Source: an uncultured Bacteroidota bacterium
GTDB taxonomy: Bacteria > Bacteroidota > Bacteroidia > Bacteroidales > P3
Direction: 5' to 3'
NCBI GenBank assembly: GCA_902774395.1
Contig: CACYIK010000005.1
Span: 62,001 to 126,000 of the forward strand
Length of the DNA stretch: 64,000 bases
Shown: positions 1-9,300 of the stretch, piece by piece
Layout: every line of letters starts with the position of its first letter
Position numbering within the stretch: position 1 is the first letter of the stretch
Position numbers and translations under genes: made by a program
The notes under the pieces: model-generated
Seen by the model: only the letters and a program-made list of their open reading frames with translations
The model's database searches: none
What the model was told of the DNA's origin: nothing

Positions 1-2
1 CC

Positions 3-536
3 CTGTGGCTCTACTGGCGCAAGTATGGCATGAACATCTGGTGGATCCTCGACCGTCTGGTCATCGTCGTCGCTCTCGGCGGCGCCTTCATCCGCCTGGG
101 CAACCTCATGAACAGCGAGATCTACGGCGGCGTCACCGACCTGCCGTGGGGCTTCGTCTTCGAACGTGCCCAGCACGACCCCGACATGGCCGCCACCTGG
201 ATGCTCCCCAAGCACCCCACACAGCTCTACGAGAGCCTCAGCTATTTCGCCATCTTCGGCGTCAGCCTGTGGTACTACCTCCGCAAGAAGGGCGCCATCA
301 AGAGCGGTGCCATCTTCGGCTGGTGGCTCGTGGCCCTCTTCGGCGTGCGCTTCCTCATCGAGTTCGTCAAGAACGACCAGGTAGACTTCGAGGCCGGCAT
401 GGCCCTCAACATGGGACAGCTCCTCAGCCTCCCCTTCATCCTCGGCGGCCTGGCCATCGCCTGGCTCTCGCACAAGGAAAAACTCCCCCAGGGCCCCTTC
501 CCGAAAGGAGAAAAAGTTAAAACAAAAAAGAAATAA
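3..536 (+). CDS. lgt: Prolipoprotein diacylglyceryl transferase, 3' part
   Basis: The reading frame is open from the left edge, so the gene's start lies outside the window. Lgt moves diacylglycerol from phosphatidylglycerol onto the lipobox cysteine of prolipoproteins in the inner membrane. The visible 177 residues hold the family signature RLGNLMNSEIYG (the GRIGNFIN-type segment), then HPTQLYESL, followed by hydrophobic membrane segments and a basic tail ending in KVKTKKK. This is roughly the C-terminal two thirds of a normal Lgt. Many lipoproteins in the window (lptC, the Ig-like lipoprotein, the small 42-residue lipoprotein) would be its substrates. A 9-bp tandem repeat separates it from gpmA on the same strand. 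Confidence 0.93.
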   Translation: MWLYWRKYGMNIWWILDRLVIVVALGGAFIRLGNLMNSEIYGGVTDLPWGFVFERAQHDPDMAATWMLPKHPTQLYESLSYFAIFGVSLWYYLRKKGAIKSGAIFGWWLVALFGVRFLIEFVKNDQVDFEAGMALNMGQLLSLPFILGGLAIAWLSHKEKLPQGPFPKGEKVKTKKK

Positions 537-545
537 CCCCAAAGT

Positions 546-590
546 CCCTAAGGACCTTAAAGACCTTAAGGACCCTAAAGACCCTAAAGA
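546..590. repeat. 9-bp tandem repeat between lgt and gpmA
   Basis: Five units of the form CCYTAARGA follow one another with CC(C/T)TAA starting at 546, 555, 564, 573 and 582, an exact 9-bp period. The array ends four bases before the gpmA start codon, so it fills the place where a ribosome-binding site would normally lie. Seen directly; function unknown. Confidence 0.85.
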
Positions 591-594
591 ACAA

Positions 595-1341
595 ATGAAA
601 ACCCTTATCTTAGTCCGTCACGGCGAAAGCGCCTGGAATAAACTCAACCTCTTTACCGGCTGGACCGATGTCGACCTCACCGAGGCCGGCGTCAAGGAAG
701 CCTATGAGGCCGGCAAGCTCCTCAAAGCCGAGGGCTACCGCCCCGAGCTCTGCTTCACCTCCTACCTCAAACGTGCCGTCAAGACCCTCAACGAGATTCT
801 CGACGCCATGGACATGGACTGGCTGCCCGTGCAGAAAAGCTGGCGCCTCAACGAGAAGAGCTATGGCGCCATCCAGGGCCTCAACAAGGCCGAGACCGCC
901 GAGAAATACGGCGACGAGCAGGTGCTCCTCTGGCGCCGCTCCTTCGACGTGCAGCCCCCTGCACTCGACCTCCACGATGAGCGTAGTCCCCGCATGGATC
1001 CCCGCTACAACGAGATCCCCGACAACCTCATCCCCCTCACCGAAGCCCTGAAGGACACCATCGAGCGCCTCATGCCCTACTACCGTGGCACCATCCTCCC
1101 CGCCTTCGAGAACCGCAACACCCTCATGGTCGTTGCCCACGGCAACTCGCTGCGCGGCATCGTCAAGGAGCTCAAAGGCATGACCAACGAGGAGATCATC
1201 AAGTTCAACCTCCCCACGGCAGTGCCCTATGTCTTCAAGTTCGACGACCAGATGAAGCTCCTCTCCGACGAGTTCCTCGGCGACCCCGAAGTCATCGCCG
1301 CCAAGATGCAGAGCGTCGCCAATCAGGCCAAGAAAAAGTGA
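595..1341 (+). CDS. gpmA: 2,3-bisphosphoglycerate-dependent phosphoglycerate mutase
   Basis: Interconverts 3- and 2-phosphoglycerate in glycolysis and gluconeogenesis, in the cytoplasm. The 248-residue length fits the dPGM family. The N-terminal phosphohistidine motif LVRHGESAWN places the catalytic histidine at residue 9, followed by the conserved FTGWTDVDLTEAG. The second active-site histidine lies in VVAHGNSLRG near residue 182. It ends in a lysine-rich tail and is followed by a clear terminator, so it is the last gene of the lgt-side transcript. Confidence 0.97.
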   Translation: MKTLILVRHGESAWNKLNLFTGWTDVDLTEAGVKEAYEAGKLLKAEGYRPELCFTSYLKRAVKTLNEILDAMDMDWLPVQKSWRLNEKSYGAIQGLNKAETAEKYGDEQVLLWRRSFDVQPPALDLHDERSPRMDPRYNEIPDNLIPLTEALKDTIERLMPYYRGTILPAFENRNTLMVVAHGNSLRGIVKELKGMTNEEIIKFNLPTAVPYVFKFDDQMKLLSDEFLGDPEVIAAKMQSVANQAKKK

Positions 1342-1375
1342 GAATTGAAACATGCCGGAGGCATGTACTCTCAAT

Positions 1376-1402
1376 AACCCCGCACGGAAGTGTGGGGTTT
1401 TT
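1376..1402 (+). terminator. Rho-independent terminator after gpmA
   Basis: AACCCCGCAC pairs with GTGTGGGGTT around a GGAA loop and is followed by a short T-run. A weaker hairpin, CATGCC-GGAG-GCATG, lies just before it at 1351-1365. Confidence 0.85.
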
Positions 1403-1420
1403 CTATCTCGCGGACATCCC

Positions 1421-1480
1421 ATGCGTCTCGGAGAGACGCGCTCTGCTGACTGGTTAAGAGCGCGTCTCTCCGAGACGCAT
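1421..1480. repeat. Perfect 24-bp inverted repeat in a hairpin-rich spacer
   Basis: Arms 1421-1444 and 1457-1480 are perfectly complementary around a 12-base loop. Each arm also contains its own smaller palindrome (GCGTCTC-GGA-GAGACGC). Further hairpins follow at 1501-1509/1514-1522 and at 1533-1539/1543-1549. There is no T-run after the large hairpin, so it is not an ordinary terminator. Nothing protein-coding was found in the spacer 1342-1774; apart from these hairpins, its remaining content is the terminator and the tRNA promoter. Confidence 0.9.
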
Positions 1481-1691
1481 ATCAGGGGTGTCGTTGGTCT
1501 ACCCCAGACTGCCGTCTGGGGTTACTGAGAGAGCCTGCCTCCGGCAGGCGACCCCCTAAAAACGCTCAAATCTGCTCTCGAAACACGAAGAAACTGATAA
1601 ACAGATGACGGTTGTCTATAAAAAAAATACCGCACAACTCGCTGATTTTTAATTATCGTTTTCCGTTTTTTAATTCTCAATTCAAAATTTT

Positions 1692-1723
1692 TTTGTCAGT
1701 TCAAAAAATGTTCGTAATTTTGC
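1692..1723 (+). promoter_or_regulatory. Bacteroidota-type promoter for the tRNA cluster
   Basis: A TTTG box at 1692-1695 lies 19 bp before TAATTTTGC at 1715-1723. This matches the primary sigma factor consensus of Bacteroidota (TTTG, about 19-21 bp, TAnnTTTG). Transcription would begin shortly before the tRNA-Ser gene. Confidence 0.8.
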
Positions 1724-1774
1724 ACCGCTTTTCGAGAGAGAAAAAGCGGTGCTTTTTAGTCTAACGAAACACAC

Positions 1775-1865
1775 GGAGAGGTGGGTGAGTGGCTGAAACC
1801 AACAGTTTGCTAAACTGTCGTACTCGATTAGGGTACCGGGGGTTCGAATCCCCCCTTCTCCGCCA
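1775..1865 (+). tRNA. tRNA-Ser (GCU)
   Basis: The acceptor stem GGAGAGG/CTTCTCC, the anticodon stem ACAGT/ACTGT with anticodon GCT at 1809-1811, a long variable arm and a GGTTCGAATCC T-arm are all present. This is a class II tRNA. A CCA end is encoded at 1863-1865. Confidence 0.96.
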
Positions 1866-1867
1866 AG

Positions 1868-1892
1868 AGACGCCCCGAAAGGCGTCTTTTTT
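1868..1892 (+). terminator. Hairpin and T-run between tRNA-Ser and tRNA-Pro
   Basis: AGACGCC (1868-1874) pairs with GGCGTCT (1881-1887) and is followed by a run of T. It would stop or attenuate transcription just before tRNA-Pro, which has no visible promoter of its own, so partial read-through or processing is likely. Confidence 0.75.
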
Positions 1893-1897
1893 GTTCC

Positions 1898-1972
1898 CGG
1901 GGCATAGCGAAGCCCGGTTATCGCGCCTGCTTTGGGAGCAGGAGACCCCCAGTTCGAATCTGGGTGCCCCGA
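1898..1972 (+). tRNA. tRNA-Pro (UGG)
   Basis: The acceptor CGGGGCA pairs with TGCCCCG. The anticodon stem CCTGC/GCAGG holds anticodon TGG at 1933-1935, and the T-arm CCCAG-TTCGAAT-CTGGG is intact. CCA is not encoded. The length is 75 nt. Confidence 0.95.
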
Positions 1973-1981
1973 CAAGAGAAT

Positions 1982-2010
1982 GGTTATAGGTTAAGGGTTA
2001 TAGGTTATAG
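1982..2010. repeat. 7-bp tandem repeat GGTTATA between tRNA genes
   Basis: Four units (GGTTATA, GGTTAAG, GGTTATA, GGTTATA) start at 1982, 1989, 1996 and 2003. The same heptamer appears in the opposite orientation at 27685-27714, so it is a dispersed repeat type. Confidence 0.85.
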
Positions 2011-2040
2011 AGGGCTGGCGCGCCCCACCTGCGCAAGCAT

Positions 2041-2068
2041 CACTAAACACTAACCACTGACCACTAAA
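2041..2068. repeat. 7-bp tandem repeat CACTAAC
   Basis: Four heptamers (CACTAAA, CACTAAC, CACTGAC, CACTAAA) run directly up to tRNA-Arg. This is a second heptamer family within 60 bp of the GGTTATA array. Confidence 0.85.
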
Positions 2069-2071
2069 GAT

Positions 2072-2145
2072 GGCCCCGTAGCTCAGCTGGATAGAGCAAC
2101 TGCCTTCTAAGCAGTAGGTCCTGCGTTCGAATCGCAGCAGGGTCA
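2072..2145 (+). tRNA. tRNA-Arg (UCU)
   Basis: The anticodon stem ACTGC/GCAGT holds anticodon TCT at 2106-2108. The D-arm GCTCAGCTGGATAGAGC and the T-arm CTGCG-TTCGAAT-CGCAG are canonical. The acceptor stem pairs apart from an A-C mismatch at the sixth pair (2077 with 2139) and a G-U at the second. CCA is not correctly encoded. Confidence 0.94.
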
Positions 2146-2150
2146 CCGGA

Positions 2151-2192
2151 AAGGAACCCCGCACAGACTTGTGCGGGGTTCCTTATTTTTTT
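2151..2192 (+). terminator. Strong terminator after the tRNA cluster
   Basis: A 15-bp perfect stem (2151-2165 with 2170-2184) and a 4-base loop are followed by ATTTTTTT. Confidence 0.92.
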
Positions 2193-2274
2193 GCCCCTAC
2201 CCCTGCATTCTCAAGCCCCATTTTTTCGATTATGTTAAGTACGTTTTGGCACGGATGTTGATAGGGGAGAGGGT

Positions 2275-2799
2275 ATGGAACGTATGACTTTCACCATAGA
2301 CAAGACGACGGTCACCGAGGGTGACGTCGTGGAGGTGCGCTGGGACTGCCCCGGTGCCGAGAGGGCCGAGCTGATGCTCGACAACGGCTTCAAAGCCACC
2401 ACCTTGCCGCTGGAGCTCAGTGGCAGCAAGCGTTTCCGCCTGCACCGTTCGAAGGGGCGCACGCGCTTGGTCATCACCGCCTATGTGGGTGGCAAGCGCT
2501 TCTCCAAGACCCTGAGGGTGAAGGTGAAGCCCATCCCCGTGACGCGTGCCGAGACGGTGGACCACCGTGGCCGCCGTGTGGGCAGGCTGAAGGAGTGGCT
2601 GAGTATGCCAAAATGGCAGTCGTGGAAGGCGCGCTACCGGCAGGGATGGCAGATGCTGACACCCGAGAAGCGGCTGGCGTCGCGCCTGCTGATGATCCTG
2701 GGAGCGGTGCTTCTGTTGGCCACGCTGGCGCCTATATTGCTGCTACTGGGGTTGTTCGGGTTATCGATGTATCTGATGTGGATACTGATGCGCCGCTAG
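2275..2799 (+). CDS. Hypothetical protein, Ig-like N-terminus and C-terminal membrane anchor
   Basis: This 174-residue protein is not recognised as a named family. Residues 1-90 look like a small beta-sandwich: alternating hydrophobic strands, VTEGDVVEVRWDCPGAE near the start, and a VITAYVGGKRFSKTLRVKVKP end, as in Ig-like or FN3-like domains. Residues 95-130 are basic and tryptophan-rich. Residues 135-172 form one or two strongly hydrophobic helices. There is no signal peptide, so the Ig-like part is probably cytoplasmic, facing inward from a tail anchor. The stop codon lies inside the stem of its own terminator. It stands alone between the tRNA cluster and the MNT gene. Confidence 0.7.
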   Translation: MERMTFTIDKTTVTEGDVVEVRWDCPGAERAELMLDNGFKATTLPLELSGSKRFRLHRSKGRTRLVITAYVGGKRFSKTLRVKVKPIPVTRAETVDHRGRRVGRLKEWLSMPKWQSWKARYRQGWQMLTPEKRLASRLLMILGAVLLLATLAPILLLLGLFGLSMYLMWILMRR

Positions 2800-2814
2800 C
2801 GGCGCTTTTTTTTT
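2790..2814 (+). terminator. Terminator overlapping the stop codon
   Basis: GCGCCGC (2790-2796) and GCGGCGC (2799-2805) form a palindrome that contains the TAG stop and is followed by nine T. The last residues (MRR) are encoded by the stem itself. Confidence 0.88.
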
Positions 2815-2832
2815 GTTAAAAAGTTAAAATTT

Positions 2833-2863
2833 TTTGCATCATTAAAAAAAATGTGTACCTTTG
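2833..2863 (+). promoter_or_regulatory. Promoter for the MNT gene
   Basis: TTTG at 2833-2836 and TACCTTTG at 2856-2863 are separated by 19 bp. The leader to the ATG at 2930 would be about 60 nt. Confidence 0.8.
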
Positions 2864-2929
2864 TACTTCCAGACATAGAATACTGTGACGTGTATGGAAT
2901 TAGATGATAGATGTTTACGACGATAAACC

Positions 2930-3247
2930 ATGGAACAAGAACAAGTCATAAACCGTATCAAGGCCCTCGGGAAGCAGATACTGCCCGAAGGGGCTTCGTT
3001 ATGGCTTTACGGCTCGCGAGCCCGAGGCGACGCACGTCCCGACAGCGACTATGACTTGCTGATTCTGTTGGACAAAGAGAAGATAACATCTAAGGATTAC
3101 GATGATTATACCTATCCGTTGCGCATGTTGGGAGTGGATATTGATGCGGAGTTAAACCCGCAGATATATATCAAAAAAGATTGGCTGTCGTGGTCATTTG
3201 CGCCTTTCTATAAGAATGTTGAATCAGATAAATTCGTATTGGTATGA
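2930..3247 (+). CDS. MNT-type nucleotidyltransferase (antitoxin-like)
   Basis: A 105-residue minimal nucleotidyltransferase of the polymerase-beta superfamily. The active-site motif is intact: LYGSRARGDARPDSDYDLLI carries GS, then D-x-D, with a third acidic position likely in VDIDAEL near residue 83. Such proteins normally pair with a HEPN RNase as type VII (HEPN/MNT) toxin-antitoxin modules, where the MNT protein AMPylates the HEPN partner. The stop codon overlaps a downstream ATG (ATGA at 3244-3247), the usual coupling of such pairs, but the partner here is only a remnant. The antitoxin may therefore be an orphan. Confidence 0.85.
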   Translation: MEQEQVINRIKALGKQILPEGASLWLYGSRARGDARPDSDYDLLILLDKEKITSKDYDDYTYPLRMLGVDIDAELNPQIYIKKDWLSWSFAPFYKNVESDKFVLV

Positions 3248-3316
3248 GTCTGGGAGAGTATCCCTCAAGCCAAGGAGATGATAGACACCATCACTGAGAT
3301 GGTCAAAGAAAAATAG
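3244..3316 (+). pseudogene. Remnant of a HEPN-domain partner gene
   Basis: The ATG overlapping the MNT stop opens MSLGE, a start common in HEPN proteins, but this frame ends after about 17 codons. From 3251 a different frame reads WESIPQAKEMIDTITEMVKEK and then stops at 3314-3316. That resembles the last helix of HEPN-domain proteins (an AKEFIExIExxI-like pattern). The simplest reading is a large internal deletion joining the first few codons to the last 20 in another frame. The match to the HEPN tail is by eye only. Confidence 0.6.
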
Positions 3317-3377
3317 CAAAGAAATAAAAATCAAACATTTTAACCAACATTATTTATTAACCCAAATTCAAAACATC

Positions 3378-6300
3378 ATGCAAAAGTTTCTACGAACTTT
3401 GGTGCTAGCGGCGCTAATGCTGCCGTTCGCATCACAGGCGCAGGTTCCCCTGCCCATCGACATGGACTTTGAGGATGCTTCAGCAATTAGTCAGTGGACA
3501 CTGACTAATTGCCACTCCAGCACCTCAAGGTCAACTAGCACAGATGCAATCCATGCGGGAAGCGCGGGATTTGCTTTCCACTGGACAACCACCCCGAGCC
3601 AGTACTTGATTTCTCCGGAGTTCACGCCCGCCGTGGGTACGGAGATGGTTTCGTTCTGGTACCAGAACCCCTCCACCTTCTATACTGAGGAGTTCTCTGT
3701 GGGCTTCTCCAGTACTACCAACGACACCACAGCCTTCACATGGCTTACTATGGTGTCTGTGACCGGCACTACTTGGACCCAATATACCGCCTCGGTTCCT
3801 GCCGGCACCAAGTATGTCTGCATTAGAAGTAGTGCTTACGACGCCTACTATCTCTACGTCGACGACATCTTTATCGGCGATGTTCCCACATGCATCAAGG
3901 TAACCGACCTGGCCGTTGATCCCACTGCCACTACACCTAACAGCCTGACTCTCAAATGGTCTGACACCATTAATACAGATGCCACCTACACCGTCTACCA
4001 AATTAACGGCACCGATATCACTGAGTATTCCGATGTCGTCATCTCCACCACTGCCGACGGCTACAGCGCCCTTATTTCGGGCCTCGCCCCCATGACCACC
4101 TACACCTTCGGTGTCAAGGCCAACTGCGGTGCCGACGGAATGAGCGCCCTGTGTAGCACCAGCGGCCGCACGGGCTGTGTTACCGTTGATATCAACATCA
4201 ACGCTCCTTTTGAAGAAGGCTTTGAGAATGCCGAGTTCCCGCCTGCTTGCTGGAGCACTTCGCATATCTCTGGCCCAGGCTCTTACCTGTGGAGTCGCAA
4301 CACTAGTAATGTGCACGACGGCAATGCTTCGGCCCAACTGCCCGACATGAGCAGCACAACCATCACCCACCTTGTCACCCCCCAGCTCAGCATCACTGCC
4401 AACGAAGGCGACACCTATATTCTGTCCTTTTGGATGCGTCGAACCTCTTATAGCACCTTAAAACCCAATGAGGGTATCAAGGTGTGGATCAACACCACTC
4501 CCGATACCATTGGTGGCAGCGTGCTGATGTACATCCATCGCGACATTGCAGCCGATCCTATCGTGGCCGCTGCTGGTTGGTATCAGTATTCTGACACCAT
4601 TCCCGAAGACATGATGGAGAATTTCTACATCATATTCCAGGGCATCAGCGAATATGGTAATGCCTCCTATATCGACGATGTTAGAATCAGAACTGCCCCC
4701 ACGTGTGATTCCCCCACCGACCTGACCGTTGACCAAATCTTTGGCCGCACCGCCGACCTCCACTGGCACCCCACTGGAATTAGCAATCTGATTGAATATA
4801 AGAAAGCTTCCGACAACGTATGGACGGTTGCCAGCACCACCGACAGCAACTACACCTTTACCGACCTTGAGCCCTTGACGGCTTATAGAGCCCGCGTGAT
4901 TGCCATTTGCAGCGACAACGGCCAGAGCTACCCCTCGTCCTCTGTCAGCTTCACCACCAAGGCTGTCTGCCAAGTGCCCACCAATGTGACTGTGGCAGCC
5001 CTCGCCCGCGAGGCTACCCTGACTTGGCGCGACACCATCGCCAACGCTTGGCAGATCCAGTACATCAGTGGTACCGGCGCCACTGCCGACACCAGTGAAA
5101 TAGAGGATGTCACCGAGACCACCTACACCATGTTCAACCTCGAACCCGAGTCTCCCTACAAGTTCCGCGTGCGCGCCAACTGCGGTGGCGAGGACGGTGA
5201 GAGCGCCTGGACCCCCTGGAAGAGCTTCAACACCCCGGCTGCCTGTCAGGTTCCCGCTGGCCTGACCGTGACGCTCACCCCCGGCAACGGCACCGTGGCC
5301 AGCATCAGCTGGACCGACACCCTGGCCGCCTCGTGGCAGCTCATGCTCAACAGCGACTCGCTCAACCTCATCGATGTCTACGAGACTACCTACGAGTTTG
5401 ACAACCTCACACCCGAGGTCACCGACACCATCCGTGTGCGTGCCAACTGCGACAATGATGGCTACAGCCTGTGGAGCGCCCCGGTGGTCTTCACCCCGAC
5501 CAATACCTACACCGTCACTGTGAACGATGGCACCAACACCAACAGCTATGTGCCTATCTATGGTTTCTATGTTGACAACCATATTCAGAGCCGCTTCATC
5601 ATCCCTGCTTCCAGCATCGCTGCCATGCAGTACGGCTCCATCACTAAGCTGACCTTCTATGCCAGTACTGCCAACGCTGCTTGGAGCAACGCCGAATTCG
5701 AGGTCTACATGTCCACGACCAGCGACACTGCCGTCACCGTTGTCAACGAAGTGGATGACATGACCCAGGTCTTTGCTCAAGGCAACCTCAGCATCGTTGA
5801 CCACCAGATGGTCGTCACGCTGAACCAGCCCTTCCAGTACATGGGCGACAACCTGCTGATTGCATTCGAGCAGCCCACCTCTGGTTCTTATGTTAGTTGT
5901 TCTTGGTATGGCGTCACTGCCATCGGTGCCTCTATGGGTGGCTATGGCAGCAGCGTCAGCCAGCAGAACTTCCGTCCTAAGATGACCTTCGCCTTCGAAC
6001 CCGGCGAGGCTCCCACCTGCGAGGTGCCCACCAACCTGGTTTGCACCGACACCACCGGCCACACCGCCACCCTGACATGGGAAGGCTCGGCCTCCAACGT
6101 CTATGTTGAGTACAAGGAGACCTCTGCTCCCGCTACGGCATGGGTTTCCGAGGCAGCCGGCAGCAGCCCCTACACCCTCACCGGCCTTGCCCACAGCACC
6201 TCCTACAATATCCGCGTGAGAGTGGAGTGTGACGAAACCAACTACTACAGCAACACCATCACCATCCTCACCGAGAACACCTGCGTCGATCCCACCAACC

Positions 6301-9300
6301 TCGTTGTGATGCCCGTTGCGGGTTCCGGCTCTTCGGTTCTCGTTTCCTGGACCGACACCATGGCCAGCGAGTGGGAACTCTTCACCATGCTCAATGGCGA
6401 CACCTCGCAGATTTATACTGTCTTCGAAAGCGACACCATTGGTGGCTACCTGGTGCAGAATCTCATCCCCGAGGCCCGCTACAGCGTTTGGGTGCGTGCC
6501 ATCTGCGATGCGTCGGAAGGCGATATCAGCGGCTGGATTGGCACCAACTTTGTCCCCTCGGCAAGCGTGAGAACGACCCTCGGCACCCCCGAGACGACGA
6601 ACAGCTACCTGCCCACCTACGCCTTCTACAAGTATAGCTTCACAGAGCAGATCTACACTGCCGCCGAGATGGGTGGCGAAGCCGGTGTCATCACCGCCGT
6701 CGACTTCATGAATACTGGCAGCCAGATTACCCGCGACCTCGACATCTACATGATCCACACCAGCGACAGCGTCTTTGAGAATGCGACCGACTGGTTCACG
6801 GTGACCGCAGCCGACAAGGTGTTCAGCGGCGAGGTGACCTTCGAAGGTGGTAGCGAATGGACGAGTATCACCTTCGACACCCCCTTCAACTTCAACGGCG
6901 ACAGCAATGTTGTCCTGGTTGTCGACGACAACACCGGCTCCTATGTCAGCAGCGTACCCTTCTCTGTGTATACCGCCGCTGGCCAAGCCATCCGCATCTA
7001 TAGCGACGACACTGACTACGAGCCTACCGATCCTAACTACACCGGCACGTTGATGGACTTGAAGAACCACATCCGCTTTGCCGTTGGCGAGCCTCCCGCA
7101 TGCGCCAAGCCTACCAATGTGACTCTCACCAGCCTTGGTGTGACCGATGCCACCCTGACTTGGAACGACACTGTCGCCAGCTCGTGGCAGATTATGGTCA
7201 ACGGCGATGCCACCAACCTCATCAGCGCCACCACCACCAGCTACACCTTCGCCAACCTCACCGCCAACACGAACTACACTGTCAACGTGCGTGCTGTCTG
7301 CAGCGCTGAGGAAATAAGTGAGTGGAGCACTCCCGTTACCTTCCGCACCTACGCTCCCGCCGCCGCCGTGCCTTACAGCACCGGCTTCGAGGCTGGTGAG
7401 GATGCTGCCTGGGTCTTCCGCAACGGCACTAACGCCTGGATGATTGGTAACGCTACCCACAACGGTACTGGCACCAACGCCCTTTACATCTCCCAGAACG
7501 GCACCGCCAATACCTATAATATTGGCAGCTCTGCTGTGAGCTATGCTTTCCGTACACTCGATGTCACCACCCCCGGTGCCTACTACTGCGCCTTCGACTG
7601 GAAGGCCAACGGCGAGGGTAGCTACGACTTCATTCGTGCCTGGCTTGTCCCGCTTGACAGCCTCAACGCGAGAGCCAACGTTCTGCCCGATGGTACCACT
7701 TCCACTAGCGGCTATCAGACTGCTACTCCCGCCGGTTGGATTGACCTCGGCGGCAAGATGAACGGCACCAGCAGCTGGCAAGAGGCCGTCAGACCCGCCA
7801 ACATCACCGTTGCCGGTACCTACGCCCTTGTCTTCATGTGGGCTAATGATGGCAGCGGTGGCAGCAATCCTCCCGCCGCCGTCGACAACATCTGGTTTGG
7901 CATTCCCACCTGCCCGGTGGTTACCGTCGCCGGTGTTGACTCGGCCAGCCGCGCCGACAGCGTCATCTACTTCAGCTGGACTCCCGGTAGCACCGAGACC
8001 GCTTGGGCTGTGCAGTATGGTACCAATGTCGACACTGTCAGCACTCCCGAGTACGCCCTGCAGCACATCCAGGGTAACGGCACCTTCACCATCAAGGTTC
8101 GCGCCCTCTGCAGCGACGAGGATCAGAGCTTCTGGAAGGAAATCAGAGGCAAACTGCCCTGCGTGCCCGACACCGTGCCCTTCCTCAACGACTTTGACAA
8201 CCTCTCCGGCACCTTCACCAACAGCTGCTGGGGTATCGGCAACTCCGCCGGTCAGGCTCAGAACGGCTACCAGAACTGGCCTTCCTGCAATTCCTTCGTC
8301 GGCGCTACCAATGACAAGCTGCTCTTCCTCAACAAGGGTGCCTACGTCATCCTGCCCGACCTCAATGTGCCTCTCAACCAGCTCTACCTGAGCTTCGACT
8401 TCTCGTCGGGTGCTGATTCCAGCGTCCTCTACCTCGGCTATGCCTCCTGCACGCAGGTCAACTTCGAGAAGGTGGTCTTCTTCGACACCCTCTATCATGT
8501 CGACTATGCCACCGAGGCTGAATTCCGCGGCCGCGTGGAGATGTTGCTCAACAACCTGCCCGCCGAAGCCCACAACCTGGTTATCGCCAGCGATGTGATT
8601 GGTACCGGCTACTATGTGGGTCTCAACGAACTCAACCTCACCCTGCCGCCCGCCTGCGGCCACGTGGAGAACGTTGTTGCCACACCTGTCAGCGAAACCT
8701 CGGTTACCCTCAGCTGGTCTGCCCCCGTCTTTGGCGTCGCCCAGGAGTACATTGTCGAGTATGGTCCCCGTCCGTACACTCCTGGTACTGGCATTATGGA
8801 CACCATCAACACCAACAGCATCACCCTCACGGGTCTCCGTGCCATGACGCCCTATGAGGCTTATGTCACGACGATTTGCACCCAGGGTGACACCTCTGTG
8901 GCCACTATGCCCATCGCCTTTGCTGGCAACTGCGGCAACATCAGTGTGCCCGACACCTTCACCTTCTCCGAGTACATCATGAGCGGCCGCTCGATGACTG
9001 GAGTTATGCCCAACTGCTGGGTGATCGACAGCAGCGCCACCATCTACTCTGAAGACAGCATCCTGCCTCAGGTCTATGGCGCCAACAGCAACACCGAGAT
9101 GACCTTCTTGATGTACGACCAGTCTGTCGTGGCCCTGCCCGCCGTCAACATGCCTCTCGACACGCTGATGCTGACCTTCGACATGCAGATTGCCGATCCG
9201 AGCATGGCTCTGGTGATTGGCGCTGTCAGCTCGCAGGCCAACGGCTTCGGCACCACCTTCGTGCCCATCGACACGCTTCGTTACAGAGACAACGGCACTG

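Noticed and set aside
1682..1975. A 97-residue minus-strand frame containing GGEGGIRTPGTL
   Set aside because: It is the complement of the tRNA-Ser and tRNA-Pro genes. Such peptides are a known artefact of tRNA antisense translation.
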